In this document: one piece after another, positions 9,886 through 21,782 of the stretch
Position numbering within the stretch: the first letter of the stretch is position 1
Layout: the number at the start of each line of letters is the position of its first letter
DNA from: Odontocerum albicorne
Taxonomy: Eukaryota; Arthropoda; Insecta; Trichoptera; Odontoceridae
NCBI GenBank assembly: GCA_949825065.1
Contig: OX463841.1
Location: 18,670,479-18,734,478 of the forward strand
Reading direction: 5' to 3'
Length of the DNA stretch: 64,000 nucleotides
Notes under the pieces: model-generated
The model's input: the letters and a program-made list of their open reading frames with translations, nothing else
Databases searched by the model: none
Told to the model about the DNA's origin: nothing
Position numbers and translations under genes: made by a program

Positions 9886-10870
9886 TATTTCAAAAGCTGT
9901 ATTTTATTATTTAATATTTTTTTACATATCGCCGATTATTTTTGAGAATCGCCTCTCGTTCTAACTATCCATCTTAGTATACAGATTGCCTTGGCAGTGG
10001 CAAACTATTTTCGAAACTAGTAGACAAAATATATAAAAAAATATTGAGTGGTTAAAAATATATTTAATGTATGAATATATAGAACCATCCTGTAAATATG
10101 AAACACTAAATAACAAAATATATCAAAGTTTTTACTCTCCTTAATCTTGAGGCAATATTTATTTGATTAACGACAGAAGTAAGTTTTTAGATCATGGGTT
10201 TATGTTTGTTCCAACTTCAACTGAATTGAATTTATCATCAGTGACAAATTAATTGATGAAGTATTTAATATTTAGATTAAAAACATTTATTTTACTTATT
10301 GGATAATGCATAAATGCAACTTCAATTATATACTTCAAATTTTATCAGGTCTGGAACAGCGCAGATTAATTTGTAACCATATTGCATAGCTTCCGGTAGG
10401 CGTGTTAACTATCAAATGCGTACTGTGCAAATACTACGAGAGCAAATTATATTGACAATTTTTTTCAAGTTTGTCTTACTTCATCTATCCTTTATCTTGA
10501 TAACACTTGGGATTGCATCACACATGCATTTTAATTTAATAAACTTTTCATATGCCCGGTGTATTGGCATGTAGTAATTTGTTACCAACCAGAAAATGGC
10601 TTTGAGTTATAATCCAAACTTGAACATTTTTTTATCGCGCAATATCAAAATTGGAACCTGAAACTCCCGGGTAGAATAAAAGCATTCTACCGATTAAATC
10701 ACCGAAGATGTGTGAAAACGTTTTTTTTTATGTTATAAAAATCTGCGACATATCTCAAATTTTTAGATAAATACACCAGCCCATTTTCCTAGTAAAATGA
10801 GACATTCCCGTAAACAAGTACCATATAGTATATCTGGAATGCAAAGTCAACTTGAAACTGTTAATAATTA
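9886..10870. other. unassigned AT-rich sequence
   Basis: No gene or repeat recognised. Confidence 0.5.
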
Positions 10871-10871
10871 A

Positions 10872-11050
10872 ACCTCCGTGGCCCAGTCTATAAGACGCCG
10901 GTATTCCAAATTGAGGATCGCGGGTTCAATTCCCGTTCGTACCAGATTTTTTTTTAAATGTGACAGTCTAGTTTTTACTTAAGGCTTGATATCTTTCGGG
11001 CTGGTTGGAGATTGTCACATGACAATAAACCTACCAGGCTGTATTTTATA
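10872..11050 (+). mobile_element. tRNA-headed SINE, family 1, copy 1
   Basis: The head has TGGCCCAGTCTATAAG (A-box-like) and GGTTCAATTCC (B box, 10923-10933), then a T-rich linker, the body AGTCTAGTTTTTACTTAAGG and a 3' tail GGCTGGTTGGAGATTG..CAATAAACC..CCAGGCTGTATTTTATA. The tail is shared with LINE family A (52.16-52.24 kb on the minus strand). No target duplication was identified by eye. Confidence 0.82.
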
Positions 11051-11604
11051 CAGCAAAAGTGTAACTCAAACAATAATTGAGGTTTATTTCACAGAATTCG
11101 AAAATTTGTTAATTCATTTCAGATTTGAAAATAGTCGTACGTTTAAGGAATTCAATAAATAGATATTTGAAAAAAAAAGTTAAAAGAAAACTGTAAATAT
11201 CAAAGGGTATATTTTTTGAACGTGCAAACTCATCAAACAGATATTGGAACATTACTGGTATCCAGGGTAAATATCAACGACTTCAATTTTGAAATTTTCC
11301 TAGCATACTTTTATGCTAGGCGCGTTACACACACAGATGTCTACAGTATTGAGTACCGACCTCAGGCACGTAGAAAGAAACAGTGATCGATGGCACAGGA
11401 TTTATTGACAGCTCCTGGGAATATTTGACGCCAACATCTAAGGACCCAGCCGTGGCGTGCTGAGGCTCCACTCCACCCTTCACCACGCTCGATGTTTCTT
11501 TTTCTTTGAGAATATACAACGCATATTTCTCAAACTTCTATTAAATACTTAAAAAATGGAATAATAAATATTTTAGGTATAATGTAATACATTTAATAGC
11601 CATG
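11051..11604. other. unassigned sequence
   Basis: A 64-codon frame at 11325-11519 (-) has no recognisable motif. Otherwise AT-rich. Confidence 0.45.
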
Positions 11605-11930
11605 ATTTGTGTTTTTATGACTTCATCTTATTTCGCATGGTACCACTATTCATATCCGAATTGATGATCTGGACATATTGAAAGGCATGGATGGGAGACA
11701 ATTCTGTTTTCGGTTCCAGTGATCGAGCGTTCAGGTTTAGAACCACTGGAGTAGACATAATCGCACGTGTTAGCAATACTACTGTACGTGAAAATGCAAC
11801 AACACTCGCACACATTAAGCGCGTGAGTATTGTTACCACACGAACTCTTTTACCAGACTTGGACTCTTTTATTTTTGTAGGCACCATCAGAAATTTAATC
11901 CGAAGCCCCTGGGTGGAACGTAAGCAAGAC
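11605..11930 (-). mobile_element. tRNA-headed SINE, family 2, copy 2
   Basis: Minus-strand copy of the family at 5099-5445. Shared segments include AAGTCTGGTAAAAGAGTTCG, GTAACAATACTCACGCGC, TGTTGCATTTTCACGTAC, AGTAGTATTGCTAACACG, TTGTCTCCCATCC and TCAATTCGGATATG. It keeps the TAGTATTGCTAAC site where the copy at 29.9 kb carries an insertion. The tRNA-like head is degraded. Confidence 0.78.
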
Positions 11931-12845
11931 AATAATAAAATGAAAGTAATTATTAATCGGATAGAATTATGTCTATAACGATAAAATCATAACAGAATTG
12001 TGCAATAATTATGAACTAACTTTATATCAGACTAAATGTTATGGTGGATATCAAGAGCATTTAGCTTGAAAAATTATGAAAAACTGTTATAAATATTTGT
12101 TTGATAACTCGATCTCATCTCTTTTGTTTATTTCATTTGTCTTTTTCTTACGTAAATTTCTCTCAGGCAGTTCAAAAAACGCCTATTTGTTTACATACCT
12201 TTTTCATCACGATAACGAGTAATATTGGAAAATTTCTGTCGAGACAATATTTTTGATTAACATACGAGTATACTCGTATTGCCTCGCAATCTCGCGTTAT
12301 CTTACAAAACACTCGTAGCTTCTATAGAAATTTTCAATTAAACATAAAAATGCTTGAGTTTTGCTACGAAATATTGTACACATACTTGTTTTTTGCTAGC
12401 CAACTTTTAGCAATTTCAAGACAACTTTCTGTAGGTGACAAGAAAAATCATTGAATAAAATTAATGATTTTTAAAAACATTTTTCAAACGAATTTCAAAT
12501 TAAATTTGCCAGTTACATCCTGTTTCAAATACTTATGCATTAAATTTCAACTATTTTCGCGAATAATGTAAAACTGAAAACGCTTATCTGGCTAGCAATT
12601 GTGTAAATACTACATCATTCTTAAAAAAACTTTTTACCTGTATTCTGATAATTTTTTGAGGAATAATTTAAGTGAAAGACGTCTGAAGTCATTTATTTGA
12701 AGACTCAGCCATCAAGTCATCGAAGTTGCCATTTGCGTCAACACCAACAGATTATCGCCATGACAACCGTTGGTATCCGAAGGGTAAGATTGAAACGATA
12801 GCTTGAACTGATTTTTGATGATTAGTCACAGCCGTTTTTGTCACT
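11931..12845. other. unassigned AT-rich sequence
   Basis: Contains the palindrome TACGAGTATACTCGTA at 12263-12278, two abutting copies of the over-represented 8-mer. No gene seen. Confidence 0.5.
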
Positions 12846-12849
12846 CAAC

Positions 12850-13530
12850 CGTGGGTGCCGAGTGGCAGCATATCGGCGACAATACCCAACCAAGGCTCGG
12901 ACAGCACACGTAAGGTTATCTCTCATTATCTGTTCTTCTCAGCCTTTATCTGTAATTGGGTTGAGGGCGTCGCGCCGAGTCGGACGTGCGCGATAAAGAA
13001 GAAGCTCCTCGGCGCTCAGTGCTGCGGAGAGAGTCCTCCTGGGCAGCCGAGTGTATTGGTCCGCAGTACGGCGGCGCGAGAGGGCGGGGGCCGGCCTTGG
13101 TGTTATGCTCGCCTTTTGCCTGTGTACCGTGTACGCTGTGCCCGCTAGCGTGGCCGCTGTAACCGCTCTGTTCTGCTCTGCGTTCTGTACTCGTAGTTCT
13201 GTTTGTCCCGGGCCCGTGCGACAACCGCTCGCGCTACACTTATCGCCGAGCTGCATGCCGCCCCGCGACTTATCGGCTGCCGATGCGCATACCACCGCAT
13301 CGCAGAATTGACGGTATGACATTTTTCTATTTTTATACTATTAGCCTGGATGAAGCTCCTCTATCCTCGGGGTGTTAAGCATACGCGATACGTTTGCCAA
13401 GCATTCATTTTGTTACCGTGACGGTCAACCCCCGGGGGCGCGCCTCTTGAGTATCTCGGTGGTATCGATGGCACGTCACGTGCTCGCCGTGCGCCCACCG
13501 CCCGTCATCGCTTGGGAAAACTACATATAC
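12850..13530. promoter_or_regulatory. CpG-rich island, possible promoter or first exon
   Basis: About 600 bp much richer in G+C and CpG than the surroundings. An arthropod initiator-like TCAGTG sits at 13016. A frame from 13105 (+) begins MLAFCLCTVYAVPASVA, which resembles a signal peptide, and stays open to 13311. Longer minus-strand frames overlap it and are Arg/Ala rich, as expected by chance in CpG-rich DNA. Without a transcript I cannot say whether either strand is transcribed. Confidence 0.35.
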
Positions 13531-14265
13531 TCGTATATCAATTGTAACTCGCACTACCAAAACAAAAAAAAATCTTCGCTTTTTGACATTTTCAGCTTTA
13601 CAAAGACTGATTATAATGTTTCGTATTGTCTTAAACCACTTTATTTCGAAGCATCTTCGTTAACGCCAATTGTGCTAACTTCACCTTGAGTAATATTATT
13701 TTATTTAAAACTGCGACCGTGGCCTTACAACTAAAAAAATATCTTAATGTTAACAAATTTATAATATTGTCTTTCGTTTGCTTAAGTATAAAGTAACACG
13801 CATAAAAATATGATTTGAGCAAACCAGTTAAAGTATTTTTATAATTTTTTTATTATTGCAAAATTTGCACTTTTCTTATCTCGATTTAAATGTTAATATA
13901 TTATATTAAAAAATATTTCCTGTTAAATGTTATGACTATAAAAATTTAAAAAAATCAATATTGTAAAATACACATTCGATAACTTACCATTTTATGTCTA
14001 CAATTTTTTTTATTTGTTTTGTTTTTTTTCTTCGCATTTAAGCCTTTTAACACATTTCTGGCCAGTTAAATTAATGGATTGACATTTTAATTATTATTGT
14101 GGAAGTCTTAACTGAGCCAAGTATTCTATAAAAACTGTATCACACATTGAAAATATCCGCCCCTGAAAACACTGCGCCTAATTTGAAACGCGTTGTACAG
14201 TGTATACTCCTATGACAGCCCTGAGATTAAATCGCGACTCTCAAATGGACGTTAATATGCATAAA
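13531..14265. other. unassigned AT-rich sequence
   Basis: No gene or repeat recognised. Confidence 0.5.
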
Positions 14266-14268
14266 AGA

Positions 14269-14453
14269 ACCAACCCACATTTTACCTGTTCTCAGATAAT
14301 TGAGGAAACATCATTCCGATTTTGTATACGCTTGTATGGAACTTTTTTTCAGTACGGAATTTAACGATGAAATGATCATTTCACTGATTTAATATTGAGG
14401 TACTCGTATGTATATTTGATATAAACTAAAAAAAAAGTTTTGTGGGTTGGTTT
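14269..14453. mobile_element. short MITE-like element with AACCAACCCACA ends
   Basis: AACCAACCCACA at about 14269 and its reverse complement TGTGGGTTGGTT at about 14441 bound some 185 bp. The interior matches the dispersed repeat at 2985-3140. One TACTCGTA motif lies inside at 14401-14408. A target duplication is not clear. Confidence 0.5.
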
Positions 14454-14615
14454 CATTATACATATATACAACCAAATTTGTTAGGGTAGAAATTTAATGT
14501 TCTCAAAATGTTTTAATCGCGCTTTAACTCACTTGTTAAGTCAGTTTCAAGGAGTCGTTGTTTACATGGTTCAAGTTTTAGACGATTTGGTATTTAATAA
14601 AGATAGTAATTTTCC

Positions 14616-14985
14616 GGATTTCATTGCGTTCGTTACCACAATATAAACATCTGTTTCACATCTAAATATTATATCGTTACTACAATATAAACATATGTTT
14701 CACATCTAAATATTATGTATTTCTTTTACCTTTACGTTATGTTTACAGCAATTAACATTCATTGCGTTCGTTACTACAATATAAACATGTGTTTCACATC
14801 TAAATATTATGTCGTTACTACAATATAAACATCTGTTTCACATCTAAATATTATGTCGTTACTACAATATAAACATCTGTTTCACATCTAAATATTATGT
14901 CGTTACTACAATATAAACATCTGTTTCACATCTAAATATTGTCTTTCTTTTACCTTTACATTATGTTTACAGCAATTAACAGAAA
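14616..14985 (+). repeat. tandem repeat, 44-bp unit with longer nested period
   Basis: The 44-bp unit (GTCGTTACTACAATATAAAC, then CATCTGTTTCACATCTAAAT, then ATTAT-type ending) occurs six times. Two runs of units are separated by the same non-repeat segment, CTTTTACCTTTACGTTATGT followed by TTACAGCAATTAACA, at about 14717-14757 and 14948-14982. This suggests that a block holding units plus the segment was duplicated and that units then expanded in the second block. Confidence 0.85.
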
Positions 14986-15795
14986 TTTTAGTTCTCTTTA
15001 TTGGGTTCCAAAATATTGTGTATTTTTGGTTGGATATTTTTTGCATGTATATGGACATACATCCATTCAAAAGTATTAAGCTTTCAATGTACATTTCTGA
15101 TTGAAATTTTGGTGTGTTATCTTCTAATATGACTCATTATCGAGTCAACTGGTAATGTATCTATAACGGCCAGCGAGTATCAAAAATCCTCATGATCAAG
15201 CTCTGTAAGTGATCCAATACATTGAAGTGTCAAAAGAACCAAACACTACACAAAGCGCTGCATTGCGCATCCAACACGTCAGTGGCCTTTTCAAGTGTAT
15301 AAGAAAATGTTGTGCTAAACCTAAAGGTCGAGTCTACCAGCGACACGAGTTGAGTGTTTCAACACGTTTACCTATAACAACTATATACCATATGTGTATA
15401 TATAATACATAATTATTGTCGTTCGTGTGTCAAATTGCAGCCGCCAGAACCAAAAGAAAGTGACTCACGTATTATATTTTTCCTGACTCATTTGCACAGG
15501 TCGTCGAATAATCCAATTCCATACGTATATATGTACATACGTGTAATCACAATATATTAACTATCGTGCAATGATTGTTTAGCTAAAATAATGTTTATCT
15601 TCTAAAACTGCGTGGCCAAAAGTTAATTTTACAACTTAAATCGGTCGTCATTTTAATTTGTTTCAATGTTGATAGTTCACATATCATATATTTGATACTC
15701 AAATAGTGTACCTATATATAGCAAATTTGTAGTGGAGTACTTTACAATTTAATGCGTTGTTATGATTAAAACATACTTTGAAAGTAAATGTTCAA
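14986..15795. other. unassigned AT-rich sequence
   Basis: No gene or repeat recognised. Confidence 0.5.
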
Positions 15796-16155
15796 TTTTT
15801 ATGGGAAAATCGTAATGAGGGACGAAACCCACTTCGAGCTCAGCGGTTGTTAACAAACAAAATAGCCGCTATTGGGGAACAGAAAATAAGCAAGTGATTC
15901 ATCAGCGAGCATTACAACCCCGCAGATTAACCGCGTGATGTAAAATTTACTCACGAGATGTGATTGGACCTTATTTCTTCAAAGACGCTGCAGGTAACGC
16001 TGTAACTGTGAACGACACCAGCCTTTCTGTAAAACCAATTGAATGACCTGAGTTTGAAAAACATTTGGTCATAGCCACAATCGAACTTGTGAAGATAATG
16101 TTTCCAGTACGGTTAATCTCCAGAAGCTGAGACATCGGCTGGCCGCCAAGATGAT
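15796..16155 (+). pseudogene. Tc1/mariner-type transposase relic
   Basis: In order on the plus strand: MRDETHFELSG at about 15810 (first catalytic Asp segment of the family, typically DEAHFHLNG), NKQ, YWGTEN-like and VIHQRAL-like pieces, then VIGPYFFKDAAGNAVTVN at about 15960, and finally FPVRLISRS and DIGWPPR at about 16090-16150. This order is that of insect Tc1/mariner transposases with DUF4817-type N-termini. The frame is broken by several stops and the segment with the second catalytic Asp is missing. A CR1-like LINE in the opposite direction follows at once and probably cut the element off before the third catalytic residue. Confidence 0.72.
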
Positions 16156-16164
16156 AATAAGAAT

Positions 16165-17000
16165 AATAGAAGGACAATTTATACAACGCTCTTTAGAGAG
16201 CAAACTCTCCTCAAGGGCGCTCTAACTCAGGAGTCTAACCCACTCATAAATTTTAATAAGACTTCCCAAAAAGGATTGTATTTAAGTGTATGTTATCATA
16301 AAGCTGCACACGCCACCCATATCTCTGACACTAGGAGGCAGACTATTTCAAGCCACATGACCTGCAACGACAAAAGCTCTATCATAATACTTCGCCCTAT
16401 TGGATTGATTTGGAACAACCAATGTATTAGTTGAAAAAATTGATCTCAAAGTTATTCTTCTCTCCAAATGAACATCCCTCAGAAATATATTCGAAGGATA
16501 CAATGGAGACATCCCATTAAGGGACTTGAATACAAAGAGAGAAAGTTTGAAATCAATCCGTTCGCGCCACTTAAACCAGTGTAGACATTTTAGAAATGGA
16601 CCATTATGACAATATTTATGACTATCATGCCCTGCCCAGCAGCTGCATTGAAAACATACTGGAATATAGAAATTTGTGAATCAGGCAAACCACAACAAAT
16701 AGAGTTACAATCGTCCAGACGCAACACAACAAATAAATTAAAAAGAGTTCTTATTTCCCTTGTTGGAAGGCATCAACGTACAAAATTTAACTCTCTAAGA
16801 CTATAGAAATCTGAAGATCTCCAGATTTAACCGTTCCATACTTTTTTCTATGCATTATCTTAAAAAACATGTCTATGCCAACAAGCCAATGTCGATTGAA
16901 CTGCCAAAAAAATATTCGAGCAGTAATAGTAACATAATCGCCTGAAATTTGTGTAAATGTTATGAGAAATTCCTCTTGAAAGAGCTCGCTTTTGTGTGGC
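16165..17000 (-). pseudogene. CR1-like LINE reverse transcriptase C-terminus and 3' tail (LINE family C)
   Basis: Minus strand, broken frames. LDDCNSICCGLPDS at about 16720-16680, then FQYVFNAAAGQG, then HWFKWRERIDFKLSLFVFKS, LNGMSPLYPSNIFLRDVHLE, RITLRSIFSTNTLVVPN and YYDRAFVVAGHVA, then NSLPPSVRDM at about 16330. This is the classic C-terminal part of CR1-group reverse transcriptases (DYCNSLLYGLP..LQ..QNAAAR..LHWLP..RI.FK..RSFSVAAP..WN.LP..IR). The catalytic YxDD lies upstream and is not preserved. The 3' tail on the minus strand is GAGCGCCCTTGAGGAGAGT, a spacer, CTCTCTAAA(C/G)(G/A)GCGTT and an (A/T)-rich end. The same tail occurs alone at 23.2 and 52.9 kb. Confidence 0.8.
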
Positions 17001-18410
17001 ATAAAAAGGCGAGCAGACCATGTGGTCGAAATTATATTTTACAAATAATTACAAGGTTGAAATGAAACATTTATATAAAAATATTTGTGGTTTTGTATTT
17101 ATTATACGAATTATTTGAAATGAACACTGACTTAATTTTTTAGCCATTAGAAACGTGGTTAATAATGTTTGGCTATTTTTTTCGAGTCTTGCCCTTTATA
17201 CATGGTCGGCTTGTTAAATCCTTCCTCGCCTAAAAAGCCTTTTTATGAAGAAGATTTTTTGTCACTAACTCCCACTGCTTGGAAATTTTGCTATAGCCCC
17301 TATCTTCTCGTATAGATTTTCTCTATATCTCTTTCTTTCGAACTCCGACCCAAATAATTTTCAACCGACGTATACATTTTAGGTAGATTTTGATAGAAAT
17401 ACTACTTATTGCATGCACAACTTCATAATAGCAACAAAAATTATGTATTTATAAGTAACTTAAGACTCATAAAGTATTAATCACTTATTTAATTTATTTA
17501 TTACCTACATATAACGAAATGTTTCCAAAAGAATTATGCAATTTGTCTGAGAGAAATAATAGATAGAGTACCTAAAAGGTATCATACAACGGGAAATATC
17601 CTTTCATTTCACACACAGACGAAATCTACCTCATTTTTGGGACCAGTTCCGGATAACATTTTACTAACACTCAGAAAATCATATTATCTTCTTAACTTCT
17701 CTTCGAATTTCGTACGTCATTCACTTCATAATGGAACCTCTGTAACGTGTTCTTCATTCTACGCTGCACAACGTAACTGACCCCAAAATACTTACAGAGT
17801 GCATATTATACGACTTCAGACTTAAATTGCTTATATTTGTCACAAGTTATTTCACAGTATTCTCGGCACTCCATTTTAAGTTTAACATTTTGCAATCGAT
17901 CGATACCTATTAATGAAGATCAAAATCATTTTTGTCAAATTACAAACGTTACATATCCGATTAACCTACATGGGAGCTTTAACGGCAATCTTTTTAGCTT
18001 CAATTTGTCCCTTCGCCCTGTTGCAATTTTTGCAACCATTTGGATCAATCCACAGAGCACATTCTGCGGTACATAACGTACTGCGATGAAAATCGAGTCA
18101 GTAATTTCCGAAGGGAACTCCACTCAGCCTTACATCGGTTCATCTTCGGACCGATCGGCTACTCCGATCTAGTGGCGCCAAATGATAGTTTTGTTGCATT
18201 TGATTTTTTTTGTGAAAGTACTGGCAACTTGCTGGGCTGTTTGAACTGAGGGCCTGTAGCCAGTTTATAAAGAAAATCATTTCCCTTTTCCCGTGATGTC
18301 GGACCATAAGTCCGTCGTCGCTACTATTATTTTCACACTCAGGTGTGTCCCCCACCGGCGAAAGATTCCCTTTGGGCAGTTCCTTCGTCGTCACCATGTG
18401 ACGTCGTAAA
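17001..18410. other. unassigned sequence
   Basis: Mostly AT-rich. An 85-codon minus-strand frame at 18140-18397 (starting MVTTKELPKGNLSPVGD) and opposing plus-strand frames at 17837-18249 overlap each other; I recognise none of them. Could hide a repeat consensus that I do not know. Confidence 0.4.
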
Positions 18411-18478
18411 AAAAATAAAGATTTCGGGCTGTTTTCTCACAGAAGATTAGAATCGGGCTGTTTTCTCACAGAAGATCA
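18411..18478 (+). repeat. short tandem duplication
   Basis: CGGGCTGTTTTCTCACAGAA occurs twice, 29 bp apart, at about 18426 and 18455. Two copies only. Confidence 0.8.
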
Positions 18479-18724
18479 CATGATTGACGTGAAAGAGCAG
18501 CTCAAGACTCGATAAGGAGTGGCGAGGGGGCCTAGGCTACGAGGCCCAACAACGATGAAGACGATGCATCTTTTGTATGAAAAGCAAATATTGAATGAAT
18601 TTATGTTAAGTTGTGATTAAACTATTTACGTAAATCAATAAAATTCTTTAAACCAGAAAATGGAAAATATTTTAACTTCAAGTAACTCTACTATGAAATA
18701 AACTTTTCTGACATACGACTTTAT

Positions 18725-18866
18725 TAGTAGGAAGTATATATTTGTAGTCTTTACCCCTTTTCACCAGTCTAGCACTCCCCTTCCGCCTTCCAGCTCCCCT
18801 TATGAGGCTTATACCGCCCCCATGGGGGCGGTAGCACCCACTTTGGGAATCACTGCTCTAGAGGAA
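18725..18866. mobile_element. 3' end of a hAT-type element
   Basis: CACTTTGGGAATCACTG at 18838-18856 is a hAT-like terminal repeat (reads CAGTGATTCCCAAAGTG on the other strand), followed by CTCTAGAG, a typical hAT 8-bp target. Just inside is a perfect 22-bp palindrome centred on CCCCATGGGG (18812-18833). The matching 5' end was not found within a few hundred bases upstream, so the left limit is a guess. Confidence 0.55.
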
Positions 18867-18938
18867 GTATATTTCATAATAAAGGGCCAGTCTGGACAAA
18901 AGACCGATCATGATCTGGTACGTTTGTTTTATTCCCAC

Positions 18939-19125
18939 CACGATGGCCTATCGAACGTGGATAGTTGATAAGATACTTGTATTCCAACCCGAGGGTGCAG
19001 GTTCGGTTCCTACTGCAACCCAAATTAAAAAAATATATTTCAGTCTGGTTTTTACTTAAGGCTTCTTTAATATTATTCTGCTTGGTCGGAAGAGAGACTA
19101 TCAAATGGTAATAAACGAAATACGA
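18939..19125 (+). mobile_element. tRNA-headed SINE, family 1, copy 2
   Basis: Head with ATGGCCTATCG (A box interrupted by a short insertion), GTTGATAAGATAC and B box GGTTCGGTTCC (19000-19010). Body CAGTCTGGTTTTTACTTAAG and tail GCTTGGTCGGAAGAGAGACT, then ATGGTAATAAACGAAATACG. It matches the copy at 10872-11050 throughout. Confidence 0.8.
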
Positions 19126-19203
19126 CAGTGTTATTGCACTAATAATTCATTAATTCAATATAATTATTTTTTTTCCGTCTAATTCAATAAAATAAAGATG
19201 TTG

Positions 19204-19796
19204 AGTTATTAAGGCAGGTTATTTTCAACTGAATTATTAAGGCAGGTTATTTTCAACTGAATTATTAAGGCAGGTTATTTTCAACTGAATTATTAAGGCA
19301 GGTTATTTTCAACTGAATTATTAAGGCAGGTTATTTTCAACTGAATTATTAAGGCAGGTTATTTTCAACTGAATTATTAAGGCAGGTTATTTTCAACTGA
19401 ATTATTAAGGCAGGTTATTTTCAACTGAATTATTAAGGCAGGTTATTTTCAACTGAATTATTAAGGCAGGTTATTTTCAACTGAATTATTAAGGCAGGTT
19501 ATTTTCAACTGAATTATTAAGGCAGGTTATTTTCAACTGAATTATTAAGGCAGGTTATTTTCAACTGAATTATTAAGGCAGGTTATTTTCAACTGAATTA
19601 TTAAGGCAGGTTATTTTCAACTGAATTATTAAGGCAGGTTATTTTCAACTGAATTATTAAGGCAGGTTATTTTCAACTGAATTATTAAGGCAGGTTATTT
19701 TCAACTGAATTATTAAGGCAGGTTATTTTCAACTGAATTATTAAGGCAGGTTATTTTCAACTGAATTATTAAGACAGGGTATTTTCAACTGAATTG
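19204..19796 (+). repeat. minisatellite, 28-bp unit, about 21 copies
   Basis: The unit ATTATTAAGGCAGGTTATTT plus TCAACTGA repeats about 21 times with almost no change; only the last full unit differs (AAGACAGGGT instead of AAGGCAGGTT). Such uniformity points to recent expansion. No unit can hold a long open frame because of in-frame stops. Confidence 0.95.
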
Positions 19797-21580
19797 ACTC
19801 ATCATCTAAATACGAGTATTACAGATAACTGATAGCAGTTAAATGGAAAATAAGTCTTACAAGTTTTAAAATGAATGTAAAAATTAAATAAACATTAATC
19901 ATTACAACTTATCGCTAAAAGCATTAATATTCCTCATATGATAATATAAATATGTAAATCACAATTAATCTACTCATATTTTACGCATTTTTCTATACTA
20001 GTTCGCCATGCGTTAAGATAATACCGAGCCTCATATCTCCATTTTCACTATCTGCCCCTGCCTAGTTTCCGTGTATCACTTGATCGATTAGTTGCCCAAG
20101 AGTCGGGTTGCCCAGATGACCCTCCTCGTAGCCCCGGTGCTGCGTGCCAGCAAGCCCGGTTCCCTGTTCCCTCTTCTCTATTCCCCATTCACGGTGGCGT
20201 AGCTGAGATTTCACAACATCTGATAATGGCGGGTGTGTTCTCAAGCATACTCTTATCTCTTTACTCCTTGCCCTTGCCCTATACTTCAAGCTTTGCCCGT
20301 CCCTTCTCTGAGCTCTCGTCTTGGAGCGATTCTTCAAAAATGTTTCTGGGCGAGGTTTTTATATCTGGAGAAAAAATGTAGTCGTCTTCATTACTTGGCG
20401 GAAAATAAAATGTTTCTCTTTTATATTCAAAGGAATGTTATATTTTCGATAAAAGAAATTGTATCGTTAAAGTTGAATAACTCGTTAACCAAAAATTTAT
20501 ATATTTATGTTGTACTCGTACTCGTATAGGTGATCCATCATTCGCGCTCCAATTTAGAAAATTCATAATTAGTTTAATTATTTTTAATAAGTTTTTTTTA
20601 GATAATTTAAACCGTTCTTCCGTGTCTGATGAATTGTAGTTGTTAATATTTTGGCTTTTCACTCAATTGGCACTCGTCTCAATATTAGTTGTTTGACATA
20701 AACAGCTTTTATTGAGACAACAAATCCTAATGATTATGTCAGCAGAGGAACCGAAATATCGACATGTACAAGAAATCCCGAAAACCATAGCAATATGCTG
20801 TAAATCTGTGGCGTTATGGCACAAGTTGATATGTCAGTTTTACCTTAGTTTACAGGAGAAGAAATATTAACTTTGATAACCTGTTAAAATCAGTATAAAT
20901 AAGCATCTTTTAAGTTTTTCCAAACGATATATATTTTATTTGGATAATGACTGATACACCAAGTTTTGCCACAACACGCTGAGAAATATTTTCTATAAAT
21001 TGGGAGAATAAACACAAAATGACAAAAAACGGACAAATCAACTTCCGCTATAACACCACAGAAAGAATTCATTGTGAAAGGCTAAGCGCACATCTCCATA
21101 ATATTTCATTTGGTAATTTACATAAAACTAATTTGAACTGTTTTATTAAGATTTTTAATAATCGACAGCTATCAGGAAAATGTATACTATGCGCTCTTAG
21201 ATTGTCAATTTTTTTATTGCACCCTTCATGGTAATTAAGTTCCTGGTCTAAATTTTTATTTTCCAACTAAGACTCGAAGTAAAAGACAAAATATCAAGTA
21301 GAAAGCAAAAACTTGGTTACTCGGCCGCGCTCCCTTGTGGCGTTTACCGCTTGACCTGTATCTTCCGCTCTGTGCCTCTCTTGAAGCTCCCAGCAGATGT
21401 TCGCTGCCTGACTGACTATTCAAGCAAAAAATCCTTGACATATTCACATCGCGATTATCTGTATGGTCCTATGATCGCAGCGTAATCATTTCATTCCCGA
21501 GAATATTATACCAGTGTTGCTGAAAAATATTTCAAAAGATATTTCACGATCTATGTTATATCACACTGGATTTAATTATA
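19797..21580. other. unassigned sequence
   Basis: A moderately G+C-rich patch at 20040-20340 carries a 91-codon minus-strand frame (MKNRSKTRAQRRDGQSLKYR start) and a 98-codon plus-strand frame; I recognise neither. TACGAGTA at 19811-19818 and the serial TACTCGTACTCGTA at 20513-20526 occur here. The rest is AT-rich with overlapping short frames near 20.9-21.4 kb. Confidence 0.4.
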
Positions 21581-21581
21581 C

Positions 21582-21776
21582 ACGACGGCCTAGTTGATAA
21601 GACGCCTGACTATCTTCCAGTCCGGGGGTTAAGAATTATCGTCGAGTCCCATTGGAGCACTGATTTTTTTTAATAGAGTTCTAGTCTGGATTTCACTTAA
21701 GGGTTATTTAACACCATTCTGATTGGTTTGAAGGGATTTCCACATCGCATTAAACCCACCAGGTTGAACTGTTAAC
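21582..21776 (+). mobile_element. tRNA-headed SINE, family 1, copy 3
   Basis: Head CGGCCTAGTTGATAAGACGC, a degraded B box (GTCGAGTCCCATT), T-run linker, body TCTAGTCTGGATTTCACTTA and tail CTGATTGGTTTGAAGGGATT followed by CATTAAACCCACCAGGTTG. It ends where the foldback element at 21.78 kb begins. Confidence 0.8.
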
Positions 21777-21782
21777 AACGAA

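Noticed and set aside
12939..13322. 127-codon minus-strand frame in the 13-kb CpG island
   Set aside because: CpG-rich DNA has few stop codons by chance; several frames are open at once and none has a known domain.
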